64,000 bases of DNA from positions 62,001 through 126,000 of the forward strand of contig NZ_LXNG01000006.1 of assembly GCF_001642575.1 (NCBI RefSeq), read 5' to 3'. Each line of letters opens with the position of its first letter. Within the stretch, counting starts at the first letter, position 1. Below, in pieces: positions 1 to 6,901 of this stretch. The notes below the pieces were generated by a model, which ran no database searches, was not told where the DNA came from, and saw nothing but the letters and a program-made list of their open reading frames with translations. The position numbers were made by a program, and so were the translations under genes. Source of the stretch: Xanthomonas floridensis (lineage in GTDB: Bacteria; Pseudomonadota; Gammaproteobacteria; Xanthomonadales; Xanthomonadaceae).

Positions 1-215
1 ATCTGACCGGTTTCCAGCGCGCGCCACAGGATGCGCGTGCCGCCGAGCTGGGCGCGATGCTGCACATCCACTCCGTCCCGCTTGCCGGCGGCAGTGGCGA
101 TTTCGCCCAGGATCACTGCTTCGGTGAAGTTCTTCGAGCCCACGGTGACCTGCGCAGCGTGTGCGCCCAGGCTGCACAGCAACAGCAGCACCGCCGCCAC
201 CACACGCGCGCTCAT
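1..215 (-). CDS. Osmoprotectant ABC transporter substrate-binding subunit, 5' part only
   Basis: Partial gene running off the left edge; about 71 codons are visible. The product starts MSARVVAAVLLLLCSLGAHA, a typical Sec signal peptide, followed by VTVGSKNFTEAVILGEIAT. That pattern marks the OpuC/OsmF/ProX-like glycine betaine/choline-binding family, in which the mature protein opens with a 'GSKNFTE' segment. The ATG at 213-215 overlaps the stop of the upstream ATPase gene by 4 bp (ATGA), so the two are translationally coupled. It should bind a quaternary-amine osmolyte in the periplasm. Whether a permease domain is fused downstream, as in some homologues, cannot be seen here. Confidence 0.8.
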   Translation of the reverse strand, partial: MSARVVAAVLLLLCSLGAHAAQVTVGSKNFTEAVILGEIATAAGKRDGVDVQHRAQLGGTRILWRALETGQ

Positions 216-949
216 GCGGCGTCGCCGATGCTGCGCTGGGCAGTGAGAAACCGCTGCACGAACGGGTCGGCCGGGTGCTCAAGCAGCGCGCGCGCACTGC
301 CCTGCTGCACCACGCGGCCGGCGCGCATCAGCACCAGGGTGTCGGCCAGATACGCCGCCTCGGCGACATCGTGGGTGACCAGCACCACGGTCTTGCCGAG
401 CTGGGCAAACAGCGCGCGCATCTGTGACTGCAGGTCGTAGCGCACGATGGGATCCAGCGCGCCCAGCGGTTCGTCCAGCAACAGCGCCGGCGGGTCGAGC
501 ATCAACGCGCGGATCAGGCCAACGCGCTGGCGCTGCCCACCCGACAGCTCGGCCGGGTAGCGCGCCAGCAACTCCGGCGGCAGCTGGCACAGCGCGCACA
601 ACGTCTCCAGGCGCGCATCGATGCGTTCGCGCGTCCAGCCCAGCGTCTGCGCCAGCAACACCACATTGCTGCGCGCATCCAGATGCGGAAACAGACCGCC
701 CTCCTGGATCACATAGCCGATGCGCTGACGCTGCGCCTGCAGCTGCTCGCGTTGCAGTGGCGTACCGTCGAAGGCGACCGTGCCGCTGTTAGGCCATTCC
801 AGCCCCACCAGCAGGCGCAACACGGTGGACTTGCCGGCGCCGCTGGGCCCGATCACCGCGGTGGTGACGCCGCTGGCGAACGCCAGGCTGACGTTGTCGA
901 GCGCGAGGGACTGGCCGTAGCGCCGGCTGACCTGATCGAGTGTGAACAT
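212..949 (-). CDS. Osmoprotectant ABC transporter ATP-binding protein (OpuCA/OsmV-like)
   Basis: 245-residue ABC ATPase that would energise import of glycine betaine-type osmolytes. Walker A is GPSGAGKST (residues 34-42), the signature is LSGGQRQRVG, and Walker B is ALLLDEPLGALD followed by an H-loop in VLVTHDVAEA. The Q-loop region reads IGYVIQEGGLFPHLDARSN, which resembles the glycine-betaine branch (OpuBA/OpuCA). It lacks the C-terminal CBS pair found in longer OpuCA proteins. The ATG is at 949. Its stop overlaps the start of the substrate-binding protein gene, and the pair forms an operon on the minus strand. Substrate assignment comes from the neighbour and is inference. Confidence 0.87.
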   Translation of the reverse strand: MFTLDQVSRRYGQSLALDNVSLAFASGVTTAVIGPSGAGKSTVLRLLVGLEWPNSGTVAFDGTPLQREQLQAQRQRIGYVIQEGGLFPHLDARSNVVLLAQTLGWTRERIDARLETLCALCQLPPELLARYPAELSGGQRQRVGLIRALMLDPPALLLDEPLGALDPIVRYDLQSQMRALFAQLGKTVVLVTHDVAEAAYLADTLVLMRAGRVVQQGSARALLEHPADPFVQRFLTAQRSIGDAA

Positions 950-997
950 GCGCTCGAGCTTGCCGAAGGCGACGTCAGCCGAGCGCGAAGGCGCGCA

Positions 998-1390
998 TCA
1001 ACGCGGCGGCGCCAGCAATTCGCTTGCGCTCAGGTAGCCGTCGCCGTTGGCATCCTGGCGCGCGAAGCGTTCGATCAAGGTGGCGCGATGCGCGGCGCGG
1101 GTGATCGGCTTGCCGCGCCGGCCGGGCAACTCCTCGCCTTGCAGCACGCCGTCGTGATCGGTATCGCGCTGATCGAAGGCGTAGCTCATCCAGGCCAGAT
1201 ACTCGTCGCGGCTGACCCGGCCATCGCCATCGGTGTCCATGCGCTTGAGATACTCCTGGCTGTCCTGCACCTGGGCATGCGCACCGCCTGCGGCGCATGC
1301 CACGCAGAGCACCAGCAGAAGGCGTCCGCTCGATCGGCTCGGCGCACTGACCCACTTGGCCGCCAACGCGCCGCTGCGCTTACGCACCAC
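998..1390 (-). CDS. Exported EF-hand calcium-binding protein
   Basis: 130-residue protein starting at a GTG (1388-1390). No ATG is available before the first EF-hand. The N terminus has a basic stretch, then a hydrophobic run (GRLLLVLCVACAAGGAHA), giving a likely signal peptide ending AHA. Three EF-hand-like loops follow: DTDGDGRVSRDE, DTDHDGVLQGEE and DANGDGYLSASE. They have Asp/Asn at loop positions 1, 3 and 5 and Glu at 12, so calcium binding is likely. The start overlaps the end of the desaturase gene by 11 bp, suggesting coupled translation. Small periplasmic EF-hand proteins of this kind are common in xanthomonads; no specific role is known to me. Confidence 0.75.
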   Translation of the reverse strand: MVRKRSGALAAKWVSAPSRSSGRLLLVLCVACAAGGAHAQVQDSQEYLKRMDTDGDGRVSRDEYLAWMSYAFDQRDTDHDGVLQGEELPGRRGKPITRAAHRATLIERFARQDANGDGYLSASELLAPPR

Positions 1391-2585
1391 TCAGCGCATA
1401 CCCCTTGAGCCGCGCCGCATAGGCCTGCAGCGCGGCATTGCCGCTGGCTTCGGCTTCATGGCACCACTGCTGCAATTGCTTGAGCCGCTCGGAGGCGTCA
1501 TGACTGCGCGCTTCCAGCACCGCAGTCAGACGCGCGCGATACTCCACCAACGTGCGCATGCGCGGGCGTTGCGCCACCCAGGCCTGCAACTGCGCGCGTG
1601 CATCCGGCTTCAGCCAGCGGCCATCGTCGACCAGGCCCTTGCGCAGGCGGCGCGGCAACAATTCGCGCAACTTGGCGCCTGTGGCAGCGGCTTCTTCGCG
1701 TAGTGCCGGCTTGAGCACGTTGCGCTGGTAGTCGGTCATGGCCTGGAAGCGATGCGACAGCAAGGCCTTGAGCGTGTCCGCATCGGGCACGGCGATGTTG
1801 GGGCGAATATCCAGCGACGGCGCCACCCGCAACACCTTGGCAAGACCCATCGCCTGCAGGCCGACAATGGCGATCCAGCCGATATCCAGCTCCCAACGCC
1901 GCATCGAGAAACGTGCCGAACTGGGGAAGGCATGGTGGTTGTTATGCAGTTCTTCGCCACCGATCCACAGCGCCCACGGCGTGAGGTTGGTAGAGGTGTC
2001 GGCCGATTCGAAATTGCGATAGCCCCACCAGTGGCCCAGCCCGTTGACCACGCCGGCGGCCCAGAACGGAATCCACGCCATCTGGATCGCCCACAGCGCG
2101 ATGCCGGGCAACCCGAACAGCACCGTGTTGATCACGCCCAGCGCGATCGGGCCGGCATTGGCATGCGGCGTATACAGATGCCGTTCGATCCAGTCCGACG
2201 GCGCGCCCTTGCCGTATTGCTCGATGTCGGCACGCTCGGCACGTGCCTGCCGATACAACTCCACGCCGCGCCAGAACACCTGGCTGATGCCCTTGGTCTG
2301 CGGGCTGTGCGGATCTTCGTCGGTTTCGACCTTGGCGTGGTGCTTGCGATGGATCGCCACCCATTCGCGGGTGATCATCGAGGTGGTGAGCCAGGTCCAG
2401 AACCGGAAGAAGTGCGCCAGCACCGGGTGGAAATCCACACCGCGGTGCGCCTGGCTGCGATGCAGGTACAAGGTCACTGCAAAGATGGTGAGCTGGGTGA
2501 ACACCAGCAGCACGGCAAGCATGCCCCAGACACCCAGGCCAGCCACGCCGGACGTCAGGAAGTCGATGATCGGGTCGGGCAGCAT
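1380..2585 (-). CDS. Membrane fatty acid / acyl-CoA desaturase
   Basis: About 401 residues from the ATG at 2583-2585 (a GTG at 2597 would add four). Di-iron membrane desaturase introducing a cis double bond in acyl chains. The three histidine boxes are present in order: HRSQAHRG, HRKHHAKVETDEDPH and HNNHHAFPSSARFS. Hydrophobic segments flank them (for example GMLAVLLVFTQLTIFAVTLYL near the N terminus). The spacing fits delta-9 stearoyl-CoA-type desaturases. The roughly 130-residue C-terminal tail after the last box is longer than in minimal enzymes and is basic and helical, with no recognised domain. It is divergent from the ABC ATPase gene at 2731. Regiospecificity cannot be read from sequence. 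Confidence 0.87.
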   Translation of the reverse strand: MLPDPIIDFLTSGVAGLGVWGMLAVLLVFTQLTIFAVTLYLHRSQAHRGVDFHPVLAHFFRFWTWLTTSMITREWVAIHRKHHAKVETDEDPHSPQTKGISQVFWRGVELYRQARAERADIEQYGKGAPSDWIERHLYTPHANAGPIALGVINTVLFGLPGIALWAIQMAWIPFWAAGVVNGLGHWWGYRNFESADTSTNLTPWALWIGGEELHNNHHAFPSSARFSMRRWELDIGWIAIVGLQAMGLAKVLRVAPSLDIRPNIAVPDADTLKALLSHRFQAMTDYQRNVLKPALREEAAATGAKLRELLPRRLRKGLVDDGRWLKPDARAQLQAWVAQRPRMRTLVEYRARLTAVLEARSHDASERLKQLQQWCHEAEASGNAALQAYAARLKGYALSGA

Positions 2586-2730
2586 CGGCAAGTCCACAGC
2601 GGCGGCATCTCGTTGGTTGGTGCAGACATGATGGGGGCGATCGCGGCAAACTTCACCCTTCGCTTGCGTAGGGTGCGCCCTACATTCCTAAAGCGGTTCA
2701 CACGTTTCCCCCCACGACCCGACGTTGCGT

Positions 2731-3570
2731 ATGACTGTTGCTGTTTCTTCTCCTGCTGCTGCCGATACAAACGCCACCGCGTTGATCGAACTCGACCAGG
2801 CGAGTGTGATGCGCGGCCAGGTTCGCGTGCTGCACAGCCTGTCCTTGCGCATCGCGCTGGGGCAGCACACCGCCATCCTCGGACCCAATGGCTGCGGCAA
2901 GTCGTCCTTCATCAAGCTCATCACCCGCGAGCTGTATCCGCTGGCGCGCGGCGATGGCCAGGCGTCAGTGAAGGTACTGGGGCAGACGCGCTGGCAGGTG
3001 GACCGGTTGCGCTCGCAGCTGGGCATCGTCACCGGCGATCTGAGCGTCAACCTGGCCGACATGCCGGGGCTGGATGTGGAAAGCGCGGTGCTGTCCGGCT
3101 TCTTTGCCAGCTACGTGGTGCCGCCGCACCGCGAGATCAGCGACGACATGCGTGCCCGAGCGCGCGAAGCGCTGACCTTGGCGCGCGCCTTGCCGCTGCT
3201 GGACCGCCCGTTCGCCGAGTTGTCGGCCGGCGAAACACGCCGCGTGCTGATCGCCCGCGCGTTGGTCAACCGCCCGCAGGCGCTGTTGCTGGACGAGCCC
3301 TCCACCGGCCTGGATCTGGTCGCGCGCCAGCACCTGCTCGACACCATGCGCCACCTTGCCCAGCAAGGCATCACGCTAGTGCTGGTGACCCATCACATCG
3401 AAGAGATCGTGCCGGAGATTGCGCGGGTGATCCTGCTGCGCGCCGGCAAGGTGGTGGCCGATGGCAGCCGCGACGCGGTGCTGACCGATGCCAGCCTGTC
3501 GGCGGTCTTCGATGGCCCGGTGCGGGTCCAGCGCGATGGCGAGCGTTACTGGGCCACGGTCGGCGCGTAA
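2731..3570 (+). CDS. ABC transporter ATP-binding protein (ModF/YlmA-like)
   Basis: 279-residue stand-alone ABC ATPase. Walker A GPNGCGKSS, signature LSAGETRRV, Walker B LLLDEPSTGLD and H-loop LVLVTHHIEEI are all present. The 'LSAGETRR' signature and the HHIEEI switch resemble the YlmA/ModF group of cytoplasmic ATPases linked to iron or molybdate systems. No permease or binding protein lies next to it, so transport partners are unknown. The ATG at 2731 is preferred over a TTG six bases upstream. It is divergent from the desaturase gene. Immediately after the stop come the two degenerate DUF2442 repeats. Confidence 0.8.
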   Translation: MTVAVSSPAAADTNATALIELDQASVMRGQVRVLHSLSLRIALGQHTAILGPNGCGKSSFIKLITRELYPLARGDGQASVKVLGQTRWQVDRLRSQLGIVTGDLSVNLADMPGLDVESAVLSGFFASYVVPPHREISDDMRARAREALTLARALPLLDRPFAELSAGETRRVLIARALVNRPQALLLDEPSTGLDLVARQHLLDTMRHLAQQGITLVLVTHHIEEIVPEIARVILLRAGKVVADGSRDAVLTDASLSAVFDGPVRVQRDGERYWATVGA

Positions 3571-3573
3571 ACC

Positions 3574-3726
3574 GGCCGCACGCGCCTGGACGCGCTGCAC
3601 CGTGTGCCGCCCGTTGCGGCCGCGATGGCGATGGCCTCGTCGATGCGCAGGCCGTTGGCCAGCGTCAACCGCAGGCGGGCGTCGTCCAGTTCCCGAGCGC
3701 CAGATCCGCAGATGCGTCAGGTCCAT
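3574..3726 (-). pseudogene. Truncated copy A of the 5' end of the DUF2442-like gene
   Basis: Read on the minus strand, this segment begins ATGGACCTGACGCATCTGCG, identical to the first 20 bases of the gene at 11178. It continues with recognisable similarity through the first ~30 codons, but a one-base insertion near codon 11 destroys the frame. After about 150 bp the similarity ends. It is one of two tandem copies with a 168-bp period and is a gene relic, not a functional gene. Confidence 0.7.
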
Positions 3727-3742
3727 AAGCCGGCCGCAGCCA

Positions 3743-3915
3743 GCCGCACGCGCCTGGATGCGCTGCACCGTGTGCCGCCCGTTGCGGCCGCGATGGCGAT
3801 GGCCTCGTCGATGCGCAGGCCGTTGGCCAGCGTGAACCGCAGGCGGGCATTGTCCAGTTCCCGAGCGCCGGCTCCGCAGATGCGTCGGGTTCAGTGGCGA
3901 AGGCGATATGGGTAA
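3743..3915 (-). pseudogene. Truncated copy B of the 5' end of the DUF2442-like gene
   Basis: Second tandem relic, 168 bp from copy A and nearly identical to it. Here the start codon has decayed (CTG at the ATG position, 3892-3894). The similarity to the locus at 11178 extends upstream of the start, through the bases corresponding to about 11152-11177 (a shared CATCGCCTTCGC). So the duplicated unit included the promoter-proximal region. Copies A and B share a downstream portion of the unit that the intact gene lacks. Confidence 0.65.
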
Positions 3916-3969
3916 GCCGCCTGACCGCTGCGGGAGCGCATGACCCTGGACACGGGACGCAGCTAAGAG

Positions 3970-4025
3970 CAGCTACCAAACCTACTGTGCTCACCGCCAG
4001 GCGGGTGCGGCCGGTGCCCGGTGCG
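3970..4025. repeat. Dispersed ~50-bp GC-rich repeat, copy 1
   Basis: The stretch around CCGCCAGGCGGGTGCGGCCG recurs with a few changes at about 33398-33453 in the same orientation. Both copies begin with a CCAAAC.GACTG/CTACTG core. Neither is coding. The remaining bases between the DUF2442 relics and the AIM24 gene hold nothing else I can recognise. Confidence 0.5.
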
Positions 4026-4144
4026 GCATAGACCACTCGTACACTCCAGCTCCCCGCGTCCGCACTCACCTGACGACCGCTCGCCACGTTTTGGTAGCCG
4101 CTCTAAGGCTAGACTCCGCACACACACAGACAGGAGTCGTCCCG

Positions 4145-5155
4145 ATGGCCCAGTGGTATTTCCATGTTCCCGGACAGGCCGACCGCATCGGTCCGCTCGA
4201 CGATGCCAATGCGCGCGCGCACGCCCAGCGCCAACCTGATGCCCTGGCCTGGCGCGACGGACTCGATGGCTGGACCCCGGCCCGGCAACTGGCCGAGCTG
4301 CAGAGCGGCGGCAGCGCCCCGCCGCCGCTGACCGGCGCGGCCGGCAATGCCGACGAGATCGATTACCGCATCGTCGGCAATGACATGCAGTTCGTCGAAG
4401 TGGAGCTGGATCCCGGCGAAAGCGCGATCGCCGAGGCCGGCGCCCTGATGTACAAGGATTCGGCCGTGCAGATGGACACCGTGTTCGGCGACGGCTCGCA
4501 TGCCGGCCAGAGCGGCGGCGGCGGCTTGATGGGCAAACTGCTCTCGGCCGGCAAGCGCGTGGTCACCGGCGAAAGCCTGTTCACCACCGTGTTCACCCAT
4601 GCCGGCAGCGGCAAGGCCAAGGTGGCATTTGCCGCACCCTACCCGGGCACGGTGCTGGCGCTGCGCCTGTCCGAACACGGTGGTCGGCTGATCTGCCAGA
4701 AAGACAGCTTCCTGGCCGGCGCCCGCGGGGTGTCGCTGGGCATCGCCTTCCAGAAGAAGATCCTCACCGGCCTGTTCGGTGGCGAGGGCTTCATCATGCA
4801 GAAGCTCGAGGGCGACGGCTGGGTATTCGTGCACGCCGGCGGCACCGTGATGGAGCGCGAGCTGGGCCCGGGCGAACGCATCGATGTCGATACCGGCTGC
4901 GTGGTTGCCTATCACGCTGGCGTGGACATGGACGTGCGCCGCGTGGCCGGCCTGAAGAGCATGTTCTTCGGTGGCGAAGGCGTGTTCCTGGCCACCCTCA
5001 CCGGCCCCGGCAAGGTCTGGCTGCAGTCGCTGCCGTTCTCGCGCATGGCCGGCCGCATGCTGCAGGCCGCGCCGCAGGGCGGCGGCCAGCAACGCGGCGA
5101 AGGCTCGATGCTGGGCGGTCTGGGGCGGTTGCTGGATGGCGACAACCGGCTCTGA
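4145..5155 (+). CDS. GYF_2-AIM24 (TIGR00266) family protein
   Basis: 336 residues from the ATG at 4145, chosen because a good ribosome-binding site (CAGGAG) lies 9 bases upstream. The N-terminal ~50 residues (WYFHVPGQADRIGPLDDANA, then DGLDGWTPARQL) match the GYF_2/DUF4339 fold. The rest (from about residue 75, YRIVGNDMQFVEVELDPGES) is the AIM24/TIGR00266 beta-rich domain with its Gly-rich 'GEGFIMQKLEGDGWVFVHAGG' type strands. AIM24 homologues in mitochondria act at the inner membrane; the bacterial function is unknown. It stands alone, followed by a mosaic repeat region. Confidence 0.85.
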   Translation: MAQWYFHVPGQADRIGPLDDANARAHAQRQPDALAWRDGLDGWTPARQLAELQSGGSAPPPLTGAAGNADEIDYRIVGNDMQFVEVELDPGESAIAEAGALMYKDSAVQMDTVFGDGSHAGQSGGGGLMGKLLSAGKRVVTGESLFTTVFTHAGSGKAKVAFAAPYPGTVLALRLSEHGGRLICQKDSFLAGARGVSLGIAFQKKILTGLFGGEGFIMQKLEGDGWVFVHAGGTVMERELGPGERIDVDTGCVVAYHAGVDMDVRRVAGLKSMFFGGEGVFLATLTGPGKVWLQSLPFSRMAGRMLQAAPQGGGQQRGEGSMLGGLGRLLDGDNRL

Positions 5156-5649
5156 CTGGGTGACGCGGCAGCTGGGTGCGCCGGTGATTTTGCAGTTGCA
5201 CGTTGGTCCAAGCACGCGTGGTGCGGGCCGAGCGGTTGTGCAAGACCCCGGTGTCGTCCTGTCAAAGCCTCTCTCCCCAAGGGGGCGAAAAGGCGGGGCC
5301 AGCGCGCCATTGGCGCGCCTGCCTCTGAGCGCCCACGCTGCAAGGCGTGGGCCGGGGCGCGGAGCGAGGGGTTGGGGTGAGCGTACGGGGCGAAGCCTCG
5401 CTCGGAATGAGATACACGTGGCTTCGCCCGTACCCTCATCCGGCGCTGCGCGCCCCCTTCTCCCCCATGAAGCGGACAATGTCCCGAGGGGGGAGAAGGG
5501 AGGCGGACCAGGTTGTCCGCGCGATGACGGTCGCCTTGCAATGCCTTCAGCCTGTTCCGTTCTGCATCACTTCAACCCACGCAGACCACCGCAGCAGCAG
5601 TGATAGTACGCGTGTATTCTCCCTCGCCTTTCCCATCGACGTTTTCGCC
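5156..5649. repeat. Non-coding mosaic repeat with CCTTCTCCC hairpin
   Basis: No gene is seen. The segment is built of pieces that recur elsewhere in this window between genes: CTCTCCCC-rich blocks, 'GGCGCGCCTGCC', 'GAGGGGTTGGGGTGAG' and a hairpin at 5456-5499 with stem CCTTCTCCCCC / GGGGGGAGAAGG. Related pieces lie at 13.6, 14.6, 16.6-17.5 and 28.4 kb. The last ~60 bases must hold the promoter of the patatin gene. Confidence 0.6.
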
Positions 5650-6687
5650 ATGACCGCGCTCCGCCGCCCCCGCTCGCTTGCCCTGTTATCCATGCTCGGT
5701 CTGCTCTCGGCCTGCGGTGGACAGCCGCGCCCGGCAACACCTGCGCCGGTGGTGCAAGCGCCTTCGGCCGCTGCACCCAAGCCGGTGAAGATCGGCATCG
5801 CGCTCGGTGGCGGCGCGGCCAAGGGCTTTGCGCATATCGGCGTAATCAAGATGCTGGAGGCCAACGGGTTTGCACCGGTGGTGGTGTCGGGCACCAGCGC
5901 CGGCAGCGTGGTCGGCGCGCTGTATGCCAGCGGCATGGATGCGTTCCAGATGCAGGAAAAGGCCGTTGCGCTCGACCAGACCAGCATCCGCGACGTGCGG
6001 CTGTTGTCCGGCGGCCTGGTGCAGGGGCAGAAGCTGCAGGACTACGTCAATGCGCAACTCGGCGGCAAGCCGATCGAGAAGTTGCGCAAGCCGTTCGCGG
6101 CCGTGTCCACGCGCCTGGAAGACGGCGAACGGATCGTGTTCGTGCGCGGCAATGCCGGCCAGGCAGTACGCGCGTCCAGCAGTATTCCCGGCGTGTTCGA
6201 GCCGGTAACCATCGGCAACTATCACTTCGTCGACGGCGGCGTGGTCAGCCCGGTGCCGGTGGATGCGGCACGCCAGCTTGGCGCCGAGTTCGTGGTGGCG
6301 GTGGACATTTCCAGCAAGGCCAGCGGCAAGAACCCGGGCGATCTGCTGGGAACGGTGAATCAATCGATCTCGATCATGGGCCAGCGCCTGGGCGAAGCCG
6401 AACTCAAGCGCGCCGACGTGGTGATTCGCCCCAAGGTCAGCGATATCGGCTCGGCCGATTTCAACCAGCGCGGCACCGCGATCCTGGAAGGCGAGCGCGC
6501 AGCGATGGCGGCGATGCCGCAGATCCGCGCCAAGATCGCGCAGTTGCAGGCCGCACGCAGCAGCGCGGTGCGCAATGCGGCCGAACAGGCGGCCGCCGCA
6601 AAACAACAGGCCTACCAGCGTTGCCTGGAACAGCGCACACGCTGGGACAAGCTGCGCGGCAAGGACGAGGACTGCGTGGCGCCGTAA
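5650..6687 (+). CDS. Patatin-like phospholipase lipoprotein
   Basis: 345 residues from the ATG at 5650. The N terminus (ALLSMLGLLSACGG) carries a lipobox L-S-A-C, so a lipid-anchored envelope protein is predicted. A Pro/Ala linker precedes the patatin domain. That domain has the oxyanion loop GGGAAKGFAHIG, the nucleophile elbow GTSAG, and the catalytic Asp in DGGVVSPVPVDAAR, completing a Ser-Asp dyad. The family (RssA/NTE-like) hydrolyses acyl esters of phospholipids or lysophospholipids. The tail after about residue 290 is Ala/Gln-rich and coiled. It is a single gene with repeat blocks on both sides. Confidence 0.86.
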   Translation: MTALRRPRSLALLSMLGLLSACGGQPRPATPAPVVQAPSAAAPKPVKIGIALGGGAAKGFAHIGVIKMLEANGFAPVVVSGTSAGSVVGALYASGMDAFQMQEKAVALDQTSIRDVRLLSGGLVQGQKLQDYVNAQLGGKPIEKLRKPFAAVSTRLEDGERIVFVRGNAGQAVRASSSIPGVFEPVTIGNYHFVDGGVVSPVPVDAARQLGAEFVVAVDISSKASGKNPGDLLGTVNQSISIMGQRLGEAELKRADVVIRPKVSDIGSADFNQRGTAILEGERAAMAAMPQIRAKIAQLQAARSSAVRNAAEQAAAAKQQAYQRCLEQRTRWDKLRGKDEDCVAP

Positions 6688-6777
6688 CGCGGCTGCAGGT
6701 CCGATAAGGGAGCTGGCGACCGGACTGCGCAATGGCGCGGCTGCCGCGCAGCGCTCGTTTGCGTGATCGGTACGGCG

Positions 6778-6872
6778 TCGCGGCCAGGGCCGCTCCTACA
6801 CGAGCAGATGCATTTTTTCTGCGTGCACCTGCAACCGCCGCAAACCGCTCCGTGCAGGAGCGGCCCCGGCCG
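6778..6872. repeat. REP-type inverted pair (GGCCGCTCCTACAC ... GTGCAGGAGCGGCC)
   Basis: 6778-6801 reads TCGCGGCCAGGGCCGCTCCTACAC. 6852-6872 is an almost perfect inverted copy (GTGCAGGAGCGGCCCCGGCCG), separated by a 50-bp spacer. Two opposed REP sequences around a short spacer is the layout of REPIN/BIME elements in gamma-proteobacteria. It lies between the convergent ends of the patatin and TonB-receptor genes. Confidence 0.65.
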
Positions 6873-6901
6873 TGCAGCTCCACCGATCTCTCCGCAGGTG
6901 C

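Noticed and set aside
1752..3728. 658-codon plus-strand frame
   Set aside because: It runs antisense to the desaturase gene and out of frame through the ABC ATPase, both of which have clear motifs.
3604..3915. Plus-strand frames across the DUF2442 relics with internal peptide repeats
   Set aside because: The repeated peptide comes from DNA duplication. Similarity to a real gene is on the opposite strand.
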